Notes: generated from the letters alone by a model not told the origin. Numbered from the stretch's first letter, positions 11,348 through 21,702 are shown. The stretch: 58,242 bases of DNA from Sandaracinobacteroides sayramensis (GCF_022014495.1 NZ_JAKLSQ010000015.1:1-58242); one strand, 5' to 3'. Numbers and translations are program-made.

Positions 11348-12607
11348 TCAGCTGGTGGGGACGGTGACGATTATGGGGCCGCTGGCCGGGACCGCCCTGG
11401 CCGGACCGGCGCGGCGTGGGCCTTCCAGAGCCGGGGCGCCGGGAATGGCGTAGGCCGCCATGGTGGAAGCGGCGCAGCCCCAGGAGACGCCGTTGGTGAA
11501 GCTTGCCGGCGCCACGGGGAACTCCCCTCCGCGCAGGAGCTTCGGCGCGCCCGCCTCGGCGTCGGCCGGATGGTTCTCCCAGGTCATGGCCGGGACCTGC
11601 AGCCCGCCCTCCACCTTCACGAAGGGGTGGGGGATGAAGTCTCCGATATAGGTCAGCTTGCCCGGCTCGACGGTGAACATCGCCGAGCCCAGGCAGAAGT
11701 TCACGTTGACGACGCCTTGCGCCGCCGGGGTCGCGCCGGTGATGACATAGGTGCCGGGCGTCAGCGCGGCGGCGACATGTTCGAGCTCCAGCGCCTTGTC
11801 GCGCGATTTCAGCAGGGCCGAATAGGTGGTGGTGTCGGCCTTGTCGCGCCTGGCCGGGGTGACGATATTGGCGGCTTCCGGATCGTAGCGGCTGATGAGG
11901 ACGGCGGCCGACTTGCCCTGCGACAGCGAGTCCGGGCGGCGGAAACCCAGGATCACACCGCCCTGGCCGGGGGCGATCTCGACCGGCTTCACCGGCTTGG
12001 GGGGCGGGGCGCTGGCCTTGGGCGGGGTGCGCGGTTCGAGCGGGGCGGCGATCGCCGGAGCGGCCAGGCGGTTGGCCCAGCGCGTGACCTTCACGCCCTC
12101 CGGCAGGGTCTCGGCCCCCACCAGCCTTTCGAAATGCCCTTCCCGCTCGGCGTCGGTCATGGCGGCGACCCGGCTGCGCACGGCGGCGTCTTCCACTTCG
12201 ACGAGGTTCCAGCCCTTGACGAGGAGGCAGGTGCGCCGGTTCGCGCGCCGGAGTTCGCCTTCGGCAATGGCGTTGCCGATCATCGCGCCGATGATTCCGG
12301 CGCCGGCCGCCGCCGCGGGCGAGATGATTCCGGGGTTGTAGGGGACGACGACGGTCTGCCCGCCCATCGTCCGCGAGCCGCGGGCGATCAGGCGGCATTC
12401 CTGCCAGTCGGCGTCATAGTCGGCGCGGGTGGCGCCCGGGCGGTTGTAGAAGCGGCTGTCCTTCAGGTCGCGCGCGGAGTCCTCGGCGATCTCGCGCGCG
12501 TCTTCCGCGCTGGTCAGCGCCGGGACTTCGGAGACAGCAGGGCCGGCGGCTTCGGAGGTTTCGGCCTGAGTCGCAGATATCAATAGAAATGCAAGCAATA
12601 CAGACAT
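11348..12607 (-). CDS. Secreted protein of unknown function
   Basis: This 419-residue protein is not assigned to a family I know. It has a short signal peptide ([15 protein letters not shown]), a glycine- and alanine-rich hydrophobic stretch near 95-115 ([20 protein letters not shown]) of the glycine-zipper kind, then [10 protein letters not shown], a proline/lysine linker near 195-215 ([14 protein letters not shown]) and a C-terminal region of beta character with [19 protein letters not shown]. The glycine zipper suggests membrane or envelope contact. It is upstream of uvrA on the same strand but separated by more than 130 bp including the SOS box, so it is a separate unit. Confidence 0.7.
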   Translation of the reverse strand: MSVLLAFLLISATQAETSEAAGPAVSEVPALTSAEDAREIAEDSARDLKDSRFYNRPGATRADYDADWQECRLIARGSRTMGGQTVVVPYNPGIISPAAAAGAGIIGAMIGNAIAEGELRRANRRTCLLVKGWNLVEVEDAAVRSRVAAMTDAEREGHFERLVGAETLPEGVKVTRWANRLAAPAIAAPLEPRTPPKASAPPPKPVKPVEIAPGQGGVILGFRRPDSLSQGKSAAVLISRYDPEAANIVTPARRDKADTTTYSALLKSRDKALELEHVAAALTPGTYVITGATPAAQGVVNVNFCLGSAMFTVEPGKLTYIGDFIPHPFVKVEGGLQVPAMTWENHPADAEAGAPKLLRGGEFPVAPASFTNGVSWGCAASTMAAYAIPGAPALEGPRRAGPARAVPASGPIIVTVPTS

Positions 12608-12943
12608 TTAAGCCTCCACCCTGGCCTCATCGGCGCTTTTGCCGCTGTAGACCCGCCGCCTCTCCGGCGCCAGAGCGATTATGCATCCGGGCAGTGGATG
12701 CGGTTTGAAAAACCGGACCCCGGGCCGAGCCCGGGGCGACGGAAATCTGGGGAAGCCGTTCGCCGCGACTTCAAACCGATCCATCGGCGCAAGCCGGCAC
12801 GGCTACAGTTCGGGGCCGAAAGCTGCTATGCACATGGTTAACGACGAGTCGCGGCGCTTTGCGCCGGGCGCGTCTTCCATGCCCGGGGAAAGCCCGGCGG
12901 GGTCGCATCGGCGAAGGCTGTGGATTCTGCGAGGAGGGGCATG
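12608..12943. other. Intergenic gap with a degenerate repeat arm
   Basis: This is the divergent promoter region between the secreted unknown and the PEP-CTERM gene. A worn right arm of the inverted-repeat family is at 12713-12741 (CCGAG in place of TCAAG, GCGACG in place of GTGACG). The GAGGAGGGG at 12931-12939 is the ribosome site of the next gene. Nothing else is recognised. Confidence 0.6.
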
Positions 12944-14101
12944 ATGCGAACAGGGATTTGGGCCATTGCGGCCATCGGCGCCGCTATGCTGTCTGGGCCG
13001 GCCGGAGCGGCGACCTATAAATCGACTATCTTCGCCCAGAATCTGAACAATCCGCGCGGGCTGGCCTTCGGGCCGGACGGGGCGCTCTACATCGCCGAAG
13101 GCGGCACCTTCAATCCGGGCGGGCCGAGCATCATACAGGAAGGGCAGCCGGCGGAATTCGGGCTCTCCGGCTCCATCACCCGCGTGGAGAATGGCGTGCA
13201 GACGCGGATCGTCACCGGGCTGCCCTCGCTGACGGGGATAACGAGCGGCTCGTCGACCGGCGCGGCGGACATCGCCTTCCTGAACGGCACCGGCTACTTC
13301 CTGATCGGGCTGGGCGCCGACCCCGCCGCCCGCACCGGGGCGCTGGGCTCGGCGCCGGAAGCGGTGGATCTGGGCGGGCTTTACAGCTTCTCCGGCAATG
13401 TGGTGACGAAGCTGGCCGATATCGCCGCCTTCGAGGCACTGAACAATCCCGCCGGCGGGCCGATTGACAGCAACCCGTTCAAGCTGACCGCCGGACCGGG
13501 CAGGCTGCTGGTGACGGACGCGGGCGGCAACAGCCTGCTTTCGGTGACGCCTGAAGGAGTGGTTTCGCTGGAAGCGGTGTTTCCCGGCCGCGACATCGGC
13601 GGCGGCTTCCCGAGCGACTCGGTGCCGACCGGAGTCGCCGTCGGCCCGGACGGAGCCTTCTATGTGGGGGAGCTGACCGGCTTCCCCTTCACGCCGGGGC
13701 AGGCGCAGATCTTCCGCATCGACGCCGATGACGGGACGCGCAGCGTCCATGCCACCGGCTTCACGAACCTGACCGACATCGCCTGGGGCGCCGACGGCTT
13801 CCTCTATGCGCTGCAGTTCGCCGATTCGGGGATCCCGGGCGGGCCGCCCGGCTCGCTGGTGCGGCTGGAGGCGGACGGATCGCTGACCACGATCTTCGGC
13901 GGGCTGATCGCGCCGGTCGGGCTGGAGATCGGCGCCGACGGAGCCTTCTACGTGACGCAGTTCAGCGCCTCGTCCGGCGTGGGGCAGGTGCTGCGGATTG
14001 CCGCGGTGCCGGAGCCGGCGAGCTGGGCGATGCTGGTGCTGGGCTTCGGCGTGCTGGGGATGGCGGCACGGCGGCGCAGGGCTACCTTCGCGCAGGGGTG
14101 A
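12944..14101 (+). CDS. ScyD/ScyE-like beta-propeller protein with PEP-CTERM anchor
   Basis: This 385-residue secreted protein has a signal peptide (about 1-24, ending PAGAA) and repeated NHL/SMP-30-like blades (NNPRGLAFGPDGALYIAEGG, PTGVAVGPDGAFYVGE, LTDIAWGADGFLYAL), a pattern seen in the ScyD/ScyE family. The C-terminus (about 355-385) is a PEP-CTERM sorting signal: VPEPASWAMLVLGF, a hydrophobic helix and RRRR. Such tails are cut by an exosortase and often go with exopolysaccharide loci. Start 12944 is six bases after AGGAGG; ATG 12941 is an alternative. No exosortase is visible in this window. Confidence 0.85.
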   Translation: MRTGIWAIAAIGAAMLSGPAGAATYKSTIFAQNLNNPRGLAFGPDGALYIAEGGTFNPGGPSIIQEGQPAEFGLSGSITRVENGVQTRIVTGLPSLTGITSGSSTGAADIAFLNGTGYFLIGLGADPAARTGALGSAPEAVDLGGLYSFSGNVVTKLADIAAFEALNNPAGGPIDSNPFKLTAGPGRLLVTDAGGNSLLSVTPEGVVSLEAVFPGRDIGGGFPSDSVPTGVAVGPDGAFYVGELTGFPFTPGQAQIFRIDADDGTRSVHATGFTNLTDIAWGADGFLYALQFADSGIPGGPPGSLVRLEADGSLTTIFGGLIAPVGLEIGADGAFYVTQFSASSGVGQVLRIAAVPEPASWAMLVLGFGVLGMAARRRRATFAQG

Positions 14102-14131
14102 TGGGGCGAAGCGGCGGCTGTGAAACACTCC

Positions 14132-14222
14132 CGTCACCCCGGGCTTGACCCGGGATTCCGCTGTCTTCCTCAAGCGCTGCGCCGGTAGAAAAGCTGGACC
14201 CCGGGTCAAGCCCGGGGTGACG
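14132..14222. repeat. Intergenic inverted repeat, full copy
   Basis: Complete copy with both arms and a centre containing TCTTCCTCAAGCGCTGCGCC, similar to the centre at 25420-25445. It lies 30 bp after the PEP-CTERM gene and could serve as its transcript end. Confidence 0.9.
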
Positions 14223-14342
14223 GGTGGTGGAGATGTCCGGTGTCTGGTCGGCGACCCGCACGGGTTGGCAAGCTGCACAATCGCCATTTTTCGGGCGGCA
14301 GAATTGCCTTTTCTTTCCCCGCCAGCCGGCTAGGTCTGGGGC

Positions 14343-15782
14343 ATGTGGCGCTGGATCGGATTCGCGGCCCTGATCGGGCTCATCATCACCATTCTCATGT
14401 CGTTCCACCAGCCGCCCATGCGCCTGATGCCGGTGCCGCTGGCCTTCCAGAAATCCGGGTCCGCGATGTTCGCCGCCAACCCCGGCCTCAGGCAGGACAA
14501 CCGGATCGAGCTTTTCTACGCCACCAACCGCCTGCCGGTGGGGCCGCGCAACAACCGCCTCTATTCGGTGGCGCCCGGGCGCGACCTGCTGCTGGGGGTG
14601 GGCACCATCCGCATCGGCGACGATGGAACGCCCTGGGACAGGGTCTATGAATGGTCGCAGGGGACGGACGGCGGCCGGCGGCCGCAACTGGTTCTGGAGC
14701 GGATGGCGGAAATGGCGACCCTGCCCGAAGGGGCGGTGCCGGCGCCCTCCCCCGCGCTCGACTCGCAGCTTCGGGGCTGGCTGGGGCTGGTGGACCAGGC
14801 GCTGGAGCAGAGCCCCGACAGGGACATCATCATCTATGTCCATGGCGCCAATTCCACGGTGGAGCGGGCGGCGGGGCAGGCGGCGCAGCTTCGGCACTTC
14901 ACCGGGCAGAACGCCGTGGTGCTGCTGTTCGCCTGGCCGACGGCGGAGAATTTCCTGGTCTATCCGCGCGACATCGAGACCGCCTTCGGCGCCGCGCCGC
15001 AGCTGGCACGGCTGGTGCAGCTGCTGTCGGCCCATACCAGGGTGCGCAAGATCGACGTGCTGAGCTATTCCGCCGGCGGCACCGTCGCCTCGGACGGCCT
15101 GGCGCAGCTTGGCCGCTACGCGACGGACGAGGGCGTGGACGTGCGGCTGGGGCAGGTGCACCACGCCGCGCCCGACGCTGACTTCCGCAGCTTCACCGAC
15201 GACCTGCGCGATTACGCGAAAGTGGCCGAGCGGGTGACCGTGTCTTTGAACATGGAGGATTCGGCGCTGCGGCTTTCGCAGGTGGTGAACCGCGCCTCGC
15301 GCGCGGGGCGGCCCGACCTTTCCGAGCTTTCGCCCGGCGACCTGCGCTTCCTGCAGCAGGCCAACCGCGAGCTGGGGCTGGAAATCGTGCGGGTGCGGCC
15401 GGGCGACCTCCATGGGGTAAGCGCCCGCTCGCACGCCTTCTGGTACATGGACCCCTGGGCGGCGAGCGACGTGCTGATCGAACTGCTGTTCGGGCTGGGC
15501 GCCGAGAAGCGGGGGCTGGCGCCGGGGCCGGGGGCCGGCGGGCTTTCCTACTGGGTGTTCCCGCCGGATTATGAAGAGCGCCTGCCCGGGGTGCTGGCGA
15601 AGGTCTCAGCCCTCCTGCCCGCTACCGTGCCCGCTACCGTGTCTGGGGCCGCGCCCGAAGCGGCCGTCGTTCAGGAAGGCGATCGCCTCGGCGACGCTCA
15701 AGGGGTGGAAGGGCATCAGGCTGTGGGCGACGGGAAGGACGATATGGTCGGCCATGCCGTCGAGGCGGGTGGCGGCCACTGA
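14343..15782 (+). CDS. DUF900-type alpha/beta hydrolase, membrane-anchored
   Basis: This 479-residue protein has one N-terminal membrane segment (4-20, GFAALIGLIITILMSF), then RIELFYATNR, typical of the DUF900 hydrolase family, the oxyanion strand IIIYVHGANS, and the nucleophile in LSYSAGG (Ser243), where the usual first glycine is Ser. HGVSARSHAFWY near the end could hold the catalytic His. The natural domain seems to end near residue 425; the last 55 residues are the antisense of the next gene, as the two overlap tail to tail by 177 bp. The substrate is unknown. Confidence 0.78.
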   Translation: MWRWIGFAALIGLIITILMSFHQPPMRLMPVPLAFQKSGSAMFAANPGLRQDNRIELFYATNRLPVGPRNNRLYSVAPGRDLLLGVGTIRIGDDGTPWDRVYEWSQGTDGGRRPQLVLERMAEMATLPEGAVPAPSPALDSQLRGWLGLVDQALEQSPDRDIIIYVHGANSTVERAAGQAAQLRHFTGQNAVVLLFAWPTAENFLVYPRDIETAFGAAPQLARLVQLLSAHTRVRKIDVLSYSAGGTVASDGLAQLGRYATDEGVDVRLGQVHHAAPDADFRSFTDDLRDYAKVAERVTVSLNMEDSALRLSQVVNRASRAGRPDLSELSPGDLRFLQQANRELGLEIVRVRPGDLHGVSARSHAFWYMDPWAASDVLIELLFGLGAEKRGLAPGPGAGGLSYWVFPPDYEERLPGVLAKVSALLPATVPATVSGAAPEAAVVQEGDRLGDAQGVEGHQAVGDGKDDMVGHAVEAGGGH

Positions 15783-16286
15783 CACCTTGCCGTCGTTGGG
15801 GCGCGGCAGGACGCGCTCCGGGACGAGGCCGGGCACGTCTCCGGCGACCACGCCCAGCTCATAGTCGACCGGGCCGAGCAGCGCCTCGTCCGCGCGCAGG
15901 CGGCGGGTGCGCAGCACGCCGCCGACCGGGCCGAGGACGGTCGCCGACAGCTTCAGGTCGAACAGCAGGTCCGCCAGTTCCGAGCCCTGGTTGGGCGGCG
16001 CGAGCTGGACGACGCGGCCGAGGCGCTTCGGCCGCTCGGTGGCGATGAGCGCCCGGGCGACGAGGCCGCCGAGCGAGTGGGTGACGATGTGGAGCGGCCC
16101 GTCCAGCGTCTGTTCGAAGGCGGCGACGCGAGGGGCAAGGAAGGCGAGGATCTCCGCCATGCCGCGGCGCATGCCGTAGCTGGGCGCCAGCGTCGCATGG
16201 CCCTCGGCGCCGAGTTCGGAGCCGAGGAAGCCCATGGAAAGGCCGGTGCGGCCATGGCCATGAAGGAGAAGGACGCCCGAGGGCAT
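15606..16286 (-). CDS. Lipase/esterase-like alpha/beta hydrolase
   Basis: This 226-residue soluble hydrolase has the oxyanion loop LLLHGHGRTG and nucleophile THSLGG (Ser71), followed by ARALIATERP, a typical lipase fold core; a His in VLPVAHSLMPFH may complete the triad. No signal peptide. The last residues (RGPRHGSGHGSGQEG) look like readthrough past the true fold end into the neighbour. ATG 16286 is 19 bp after the prs stop, so it is probably co-transcribed with prs. Confidence 0.8.
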   Translation of the reverse strand: MPSGVLLLHGHGRTGLSMGFLGSELGAEGHATLAPSYGMRRGMAEILAFLAPRVAAFEQTLDGPLHIVTHSLGGLVARALIATERPKRLGRVVQLAPPNQGSELADLLFDLKLSATVLGPVGGVLRTRRLRADEALLGPVDYELGVVAGDVPGLVPERVLPRPNDGKVSVAATRLDGMADHIVLPVAHSLMPFHPLSVAEAIAFLNDGRFGRGPRHGSGHGSGQEG

Positions 16287-16305
16287 GGCGTCGCCGCGCG
16301 CCGCT

Positions 16306-17247
16306 TCAGTCGAACAGGCTGGAGACGGAGCTTTCGTCGGAAATGCGGCGGATCGCCTCGCCCAGCAGCGGCGCCATGGTGAGGTGGCGGATCTTCTTCG
16401 CCTCGGTGACCGGCTGGGTGGAGCCGATCGAGTCGGTGATGACGAGTTCCGTCAGCGCCGAGCCCTCGACACGGGCGACGGCGCCGCCCGAAAGCACGCC
16501 ATGCGTCACATAGGCGACGACCCCGGCGGCGCCGGCGTTCACCAGCGCCTGCGCGGCGTTGCACAGCGTGCCCGCGGAATCGACGATGTCGTCGATCAGG
16601 ATGCAGAAGCGGCCCGAGACGTCGCCGATGATGTTCATCACCTCGCTTTCGCCGGGGCGCTCGCGCCGCTTGTCGACGATGGCGAGCGGGGCGTTGTCCA
16701 GCCGGCGGGCGAGCGCCCGGGCACGGACCACGCCGCCGACGTCCGGCGAGACGACCATCAGCTTGCCGGCCTGGCCCGGGTGGCGGGCCTGGATGTCGGC
16801 CGACATGACGGGCGCCGCGAAGAGATTGTCCACCGGCAGGTCGAAGAAGCCCTGGATCTGGCCGGCGTGGAGGTCCACCGAAAGCACGCGCGAGGCGCCG
16901 GCGGTGGTGATGAGGTTGGCGACGAGCTTCGCCGAAATCGGGGTGCGGGGGCCGGGCTTGCGGTCCTGCCGGGCGTAGCCGAAATAGGGGATGACGGCGG
17001 TGATCCGCTTGGCGCTGGCGCGCCGGAGCGCGTCGATGCAGATCAGCAGCTCCATCAGATTGTCGTTGGCGGGCGCGGAGGTGGACTGCAGGACGAAGAC
17101 GTCCTCGCCGCGCACATTCTCGTGGATCTCGACGAAAATCTCCTCGTCGGCGAAGCGGCGGACGGAGGCCTGCGTGAGGGGAATCTCCAGATAGCTGGCG
17201 ACATCCTGGGCGAGCTTGGGGTTGCTGTTGCCGGCGAGTAGTTTCAT
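16306..17247 (-). CDS. prs: Ribose-phosphate pyrophosphokinase
   Basis: This 313-residue enzyme makes PRPP from ribose 5-phosphate and ATP for nucleotide, His and Trp synthesis. The ATP/metal region [11 protein letters not shown] is at 125-135 and the PRPP loop [11 protein letters not shown] at 218-228; length and blocks match the family. Start ATG 17247 gives the family N-terminus MKLLAGNSN and follows CAGGAAG; the longer open frame upstream is arginine-rich and unlike the family. The hydrolase gene follows at 19 bp. Confidence 0.96.
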   Translation of the reverse strand: MKLLAGNSNPKLAQDVASYLEIPLTQASVRRFADEEIFVEIHENVRGEDVFVLQSTSAPANDNLMELLICIDALRRASAKRITAVIPYFGYARQDRKPGPRTPISAKLVANLITTAGASRVLSVDLHAGQIQGFFDLPVDNLFAAPVMSADIQARHPGQAGKLMVVSPDVGGVVRARALARRLDNAPLAIVDKRRERPGESEVMNIIGDVSGRFCILIDDIVDSAGTLCNAAQALVNAGAAGVVAYVTHGVLSGGAVARVEGSALTELVITDSIGSTQPVTEAKKIRHLTMAPLLGEAIRRISDESSVSSLFD

Positions 17248-17383
17248 CGATGCTTCCTGAAGCGGTTGCGAAGCCGGTAGCCTACGCGGCCGCGTTCGGC
17301 AATCTTTGCGCGCCCGCCTCCCGCGCGGATAGCCCGCGCCGGGGAAAGGCGTGTTCAAATGCGCCTTCCGGAACGGGAATGCT

Positions 17384-18835
17384 CTAGCGGAAGGGGCGGA
17401 TGATGCGCCGCACGTTCGTGGGGATCATGTCCTTCAGTTCCTGCTTCCAGTAGATCAGCCGGTCCATCCCGGTCACCTTGTTCACCGGGGCCTGCAGCAG
17501 TTCCGGCCAGAGCAACGAGATATAGTCGCGGAAGAAGCCGTTGTTCAGGCGATAGCCGTTGGGGAGGCTGAGAATGGATTCGTAGATCTTCACGCCCACG
17601 AAGGGATAGATGGTGGGGCGGTCGAGCTTGTGGCCGTAGATGGACGAGGCCGCCCAGTTGCTGTGGATCTGCTCGATCTTGGCGAGATCCAGCGCGAACA
17701 CCCGGTCGCAAGGCGGCAGGCCGGCCAGCCAGCGCTCCGCCGCTTCATGGACGCGCGGCACGTCCGGGATGCGGATCATGTAGAGGAGGCGTTCGACCGG
17801 CAGGCTCTTGTGGCCGAGGTCCTCGCCGTTCCAGCTCGTCGCGCGGGTGAGTTCGGCGCAGGTGCCGCCGATCGGCTGCAGCCCACGGTCGGTTGCGACC
17901 ACGCAATCCGTCATCTTCGCGACATTCTCGAAGATGGTGTAGCCGGTGCGGTGGAGCCAGGCCTCGATCGATTGCGCCGAGCTTTCCGTCAGCGGAATCT
18001 TGTGGTGCGCCACGCCGGCCACCTGTGCGACGCGGGCGGCCATCGCACCCTCCCTATCCCCCGGGGTGACGAAGGTCTGGGTTTCCAGTCGGTCGCGCAT
18101 GTTGCGGCAGGCGGCGAGCGCCATGCGGGAATCGTTGCCGCCGCTCAGGTTCATCACCGCCTTGCCGGCCGTCAGCACGGCCTCGGTGTTGCGGCGGACG
18201 CGGGCGGCGATGTCGGCCACGAGGGGCTGCGTCTCGATCGGCTGGTCGCGGTCGAGCGCGGCGAACGCCGGTTGCGGCCAGACACGCTGGACGCTGAAGC
18301 TGGAGAGGTGGAGGCGGTGGTTGGGGTGCAGCCGCTCCAGCCCGCGCCGGGCGGTGAGGCCGAAGGGCAGGAAGCCGCGCGATTTCGGAAAGTTGAAGAT
18401 CTCGCGCACCTCGGCGTCGTCCTCGAAGTCCGCGAACAGGCTGGCCATGGTGGTGGTGGACGCGATCAGCCCGTGGGCGGCGGAAAAGACCGCGGGCAGC
18501 GCCCCGGCGATGTTCAACTGGAAGTAGCGGCCTTCCGCCGCCTCGCGGATCACCACGAAGGCGCCGCCGGCTTCGTCCAGCAGCTCGTCCAGCCGGTTTT
18601 CGGGGACGGTCAGGTCGGCGTCTTTCACATGATAGACACCATCGAAGATCACCCAGCCGAGGATGGCGGCGATTTCACGCCCTTCGGTCGTGCGGATGCG
18701 GATGCACGGCAGGTCGGGGTGGGCGTAGAGGTGCAGGCCGACAAGGCCGTTCACGACCTTCGCGCCCCTCGGCTCCTTGCGGGCGGGCTCGGACAGGAGG
18801 CACCATTGCTTCGGGAAAATCGGGCCGTCTTGCAT
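17384..18835 (-). CDS. Asparagine-synthetase-like protein without the glutaminase cysteine
   Basis: This 483-residue protein has the C-terminal PP-loop ATP pyrophosphatase domain of AsnB (SGGNDS at 231-236, with Asn where Leu is usual) and a beta-rich N-terminal region that lacks the catalytic N-terminal Cys, so glutamine use is not expected. Known relatives activate a carboxylate as its adenylate and form an amide. It sits last in the minus-strand polysaccharide arm after a ligase-like protein and an acyltransferase, so amidating a sugar acid is a reasonable guess, not shown. Start 18835 follows AGGGGGT; ATG 18859 is possible. A broken paralogue is at 25533-27011. Confidence 0.8.
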   Translation of the reverse strand: MQDGPIFPKQWCLLSEPARKEPRGAKVVNGLVGLHLYAHPDLPCIRIRTTEGREIAAILGWVIFDGVYHVKDADLTVPENRLDELLDEAGGAFVVIREAAEGRYFQLNIAGALPAVFSAAHGLIASTTTMASLFADFEDDAEVREIFNFPKSRGFLPFGLTARRGLERLHPNHRLHLSSFSVQRVWPQPAFAALDRDQPIETQPLVADIAARVRRNTEAVLTAGKAVMNLSGGNDSRMALAACRNMRDRLETQTFVTPGDREGAMAARVAQVAGVAHHKIPLTESSAQSIEAWLHRTGYTIFENVAKMTDCVVATDRGLQPIGGTCAELTRATSWNGEDLGHKSLPVERLLYMIRIPDVPRVHEAAERWLAGLPPCDRVFALDLAKIEQIHSNWAASSIYGHKLDRPTIYPFVGVKIYESILSLPNGYRLNNGFFRDYISLLWPELLQAPVNKVTGMDRLIYWKQELKDMIPTNVRRIIRPFR

Positions 18836-18932
18836 ATGCACCCCCTGTGTCTCGGCCATGCGGGCCGCGCGGCAAGCCGCGCTTCGATCGCCCCTGCCTA
18901 CAGATTGAAAATGAAGATTTCCAGAAAGGCCG

Positions 18933-20051
18933 TCAGCTGGCCGGCGCCCGGGCCGGGGCGAGCGGCTTTCCGTTCCAAAGCCACAGCAGGAAGCGCGACC
19001 GGGCGATGACCTGGGTGTGGAGGGCGAGAAGGGCTGGATAGCCCACGAGGAGGATGATCGCGAAGATCAGATAGAGGTTGGTGGTGAACTGCTGGGCGAT
19101 GACGGCGATCAGATAGATCGCCAGAAAGTGGAATATGTAGAAGCTGTAGACGCTGTCCGTCAGCATTTTCAGGGCCGGGCTGCCGCTGGTGACCAGCCGG
19201 CGGGCGAGCGCGAGCAGGGTGATGACGATCATCAGCATGAAGCCGGCCCTGGCCATGAAATAGCTGGCCCGCTCCAGCACCCAGGGCAGTTGCGCGCCAT
19301 AGGTGAGCTGCGCCCAATAGGCGATGGCGAAGAAAGCCAGCGCGATGAGCGGCAGGCGGTGCAGCGATTCGTAGAGGCCGCGATGGATATAGGCCAGCAG
19401 GCCCAGCGTGAAGAAGGGGAGATGCACCAGAGTCGCCATGGCGATGAAGTGCATCGGATGGCCTTGCGGCAGGTGCAGGATCTGGTCGTGGAGCGCGCGC
19501 AGGAGGACGGTGGCGGCGCCAGTGGCGAGCGCCAGCGCGAACGGCGTGGCAGCGCGATCCTCCATAAGCCATGCGACGGGGCGCAGCTTCAGCAGCCCGC
19601 GCCCGCCCGCCAGCAGCGCCGGCGTGAGCAGGGCATAGGCGAACAGCGAGAAGAGGAACCACAGATGCAGGTGCCAGTTGGACTGCGCCGGTGGATTGAC
19701 CGGCAGCCTCCAGCCGCCGTCCAGCCATTCGCCGGCCGTCATCGGGTTTCCGTGGAACCAGTGGATCAGCCAGTTGGTGAGCGGGTTCAGCAGCAGCAGG
19801 CCGGCCGCCAGCGGCACGAGGACTAGGCGGCTGCGGTTGCGCAGAAAATCCCCCAACGGTTGCCGGGAGGCGACCATGGCGCTGAAATAGCCCGACACCA
19901 GGAAGAAGGCGGCCATGCGGAAATGCTCGGAAATGTCCTTGATCCCGTCGAACAGCCAGCCGCTGCCGATGGTGGAGCCGTGCACCATGAGGCCGAACAG
20001 CATGCAGAAGCAGCGAACGGCATCCAGATGGTAGATACGCTTGGCGGACAT
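18933..20051 (-). CDS. Acyltransferase family 3 (OpgC-like) membrane protein
   Basis: This 372-residue protein has about ten membrane segments. The opening RIYHLDAVRCFCMLFGLMVHGS and the later FRMAAFFLVSGYFSA fit acyltransferase-3/OpgC-like proteins, which carry acetyl or succinyl groups across the inner membrane onto sugars. The first His-Asp-x-x-Arg block is the usual activity motif. It is 34 bp after the Wzy/ligase-like gene and 97 bp before the asparagine-synthetase-like gene, so the three are probably one operon that makes and decorates a surface glycan. Confidence 0.85.
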   Translation of the reverse strand: MSAKRIYHLDAVRCFCMLFGLMVHGSTIGSGWLFDGIKDISEHFRMAAFFLVSGYFSAMVASRQPLGDFLRNRSRLVLVPLAAGLLLLNPLTNWLIHWFHGNPMTAGEWLDGGWRLPVNPPAQSNWHLHLWFLFSLFAYALLTPALLAGGRGLLKLRPVAWLMEDRAATPFALALATGAATVLLRALHDQILHLPQGHPMHFIAMATLVHLPFFTLGLLAYIHRGLYESLHRLPLIALAFFAIAYWAQLTYGAQLPWVLERASYFMARAGFMLMIVITLLALARRLVTSGSPALKMLTDSVYSFYIFHFLAIYLIAVIAQQFTTNLYLIFAIILLVGYPALLALHTQVIARSRFLLWLWNGKPLAPARAPAS

Positions 20052-20085
20052 TCGGGCCCTTCCTGTCGAATGATCCGCGCTGGAG

Positions 20086-21702
20086 TCAGGCGGAGCGCAT
20101 GAGTGCCGGAATGGCCCCTTGGGGATGGGCTTGCGTCGGCGGCGAAGACTGCCCCTCCCTCTTCTGCTCCCCCATCACCCGCAGTTTCTGACGATAGTAT
20201 ATGCCCAGAATGAGGCCGGCGAAGCAGAAGGCGAGGCTCTGGCCGCCTTCGGTGCTGAGCACCAGCCGGGCGAGGAGAAACGCCATGATGCCGACCGCCG
20301 CCGCGCCGGCCACCTCCTCGTCGCGCGTTCCGGCGTTCAGATAGATTTTCACCCCGATGGCGATGGAGAGGGCGAAGATGCCCACGAACATGAGGAAGCC
20401 CGGAATACCGAATTCCACCAGGAGGTTGATGGGGTAGGAGTCCACCGTGAACTTGCCCGCCAGATTCCGGTAGGGGATGATGCTGTCAATGGAGCCCATG
20501 CCATAGCCGATGGGATTCTTGATGATGGCCGGTATGGCCATGTCCCACTGAACTTCGCGCGCGTTGTTGCTGGCCTGGTGCGCGCCGCCGCCGAGCACTT
20601 TGACGCGCAGCCGCGGCAGCACCAGTATCGCGGTGAACAGGGTGATGGCGGCGGCGGGATAGAGGGACAGCATCGCCGGGGCGATCAGGTCGCGATCTCC
20701 CTTGGTCAGGCGATAGCGCCGCCAGGTCCACAATCCGATGAAGGCCGGGAAGGTCGCGACGAGCGCGACCATGGCCGTCCGCGACTGCGTGAGGACTCCT
20801 GCGGTGATCATCAGCACAAGGAGTGCGGTCGCGGCCAGCCTGCGCCACTGCGTCTTTGCCCAGAAGATCGCCAGCAGGCAGAAGGGGATCAGCATGCCCA
20901 CATATTCCGCATAGATGAGCGAGTTGGTGAAAATGGAGCGCGCCCTGTATTCGTTCAGACGGGCGTTGCCGAACTGGATGGTTTCCAGAATCGCCGGGTC
21001 GATCGAAAGGAAAGCGGGAATATGGTCCGCCCAGATCGGCTTCGAATTCATATGCTCGGGGATCACCACGGCCGAGGTTATGGCCCCCGCCACGAGTATC
21101 AGCTTCATCAGCTTCTGGGGCATGTCCGGCTTCGACATGACCCATGCCGTGATCAGGAACAGGAAATACCAGAGGAAAAGCTGGTTGGTCCAACGCGAGG
21201 CGGATTCGAATTTCCCCACCGCCATCATGAAGCCCTGCCAGCCGACCCAGATGAGGAACAGCCGGGCCAATATCTTTTGCGACCCGAGAATATCCAGGAA
21301 TTCCCGGCGCAGCCGCGAGGAGGTGGCGAGCGAATAGAGCGAGATCGCCGCCAGCACGAACATCGCGATCCGCTGGAAGGAGATCCAGGGCAGGCCAGGG
21401 GCGTTGAGCGCCAGATAGCGCGGCCATATCAGCGCAAGCGCCATGAAGACGAAGAACAGCTTCACCATCAGCCGGTCGAGATTGGTGTTGACGTCGGGAG
21501 CTATCCACAGCGCTATGAGGGCCATGATGGCCACGGGAATGGCCGGGATGAACCAGCCATACATGCCGAAGACGCCGATGAAGTAGCCCAGCACCACCGC
21601 CAGAAGGATCAGGGCGGAAACGCCGAACAGCTTCGTCAGACGATGCTGCACATCGTCGACCCGCCGCGTGTAAGGCGATAGGATTCGATCCCTGGTCGTC
21701 AT
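20086..21702 (-). CDS. O-antigen ligase / Wzy polymerase-like membrane protein
   Basis: This 538-residue protein has about a dozen membrane segments and the Wzy_C-type region: LTQSRTAMVALVATFP, a long periplasmic loop, then NPIGYGMGS and a YPINLLVEFGIPGFLMF segment. Such proteins polymerise repeat units or ligate glycans on the periplasmic face; sequence alone does not separate the two. The C-terminus is a charged cytoplasmic tail. It opens the minus-strand arm and is divergent from the epimerase with 148 bp between. Start 21702 (MTTRDR) or 21726 are both possible; neither has a strong ribosome site. Confidence 0.8.
   Translation of the reverse strand: MTTRDRILSPYTRRVDDVQHRLTKLFGVSALILLAVVLGYFIGVFGMYGWFIPAIPVAIMALIALWIAPDVNTNLDRLMVKLFFVFMALALIWPRYLALNAPGLPWISFQRIAMFVLAAISLYSLATSSRLRREFLDILGSQKILARLFLIWVGWQGFMMAVGKFESASRWTNQLFLWYFLFLITAWVMSKPDMPQKLMKLILVAGAITSAVVIPEHMNSKPIWADHIPAFLSIDPAILETIQFGNARLNEYRARSIFTNSLIYAEYVGMLIPFCLLAIFWAKTQWRRLAATALLVLMITAGVLTQSRTAMVALVATFPAFIGLWTWRRYRLTKGDRDLIAPAMLSLYPAAAITLFTAILVLPRLRVKVLGGGAHQASNNAREVQWDMAIPAIIKNPIGYGMGSIDSIIPYRNLAGKFTVDSYPINLLVEFGIPGFLMFVGIFALSIAIGVKIYLNAGTRDEEVAGAAAVGIMAFLLARLVLSTEGGQSLAFCFAGLILGIYYRQKLRVMGEQKREGQSSPPTQAHPQGAIPALMRSA

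Noticed and set aside
11211-12398. Upstream part of the uvrA frame giving a 1342-residue protein
   Set aside because: uvrA has a normal start at 11210 with an SOS box before it; the extension is Arg/Pro-rich and overlaps the secreted unknown in another frame.
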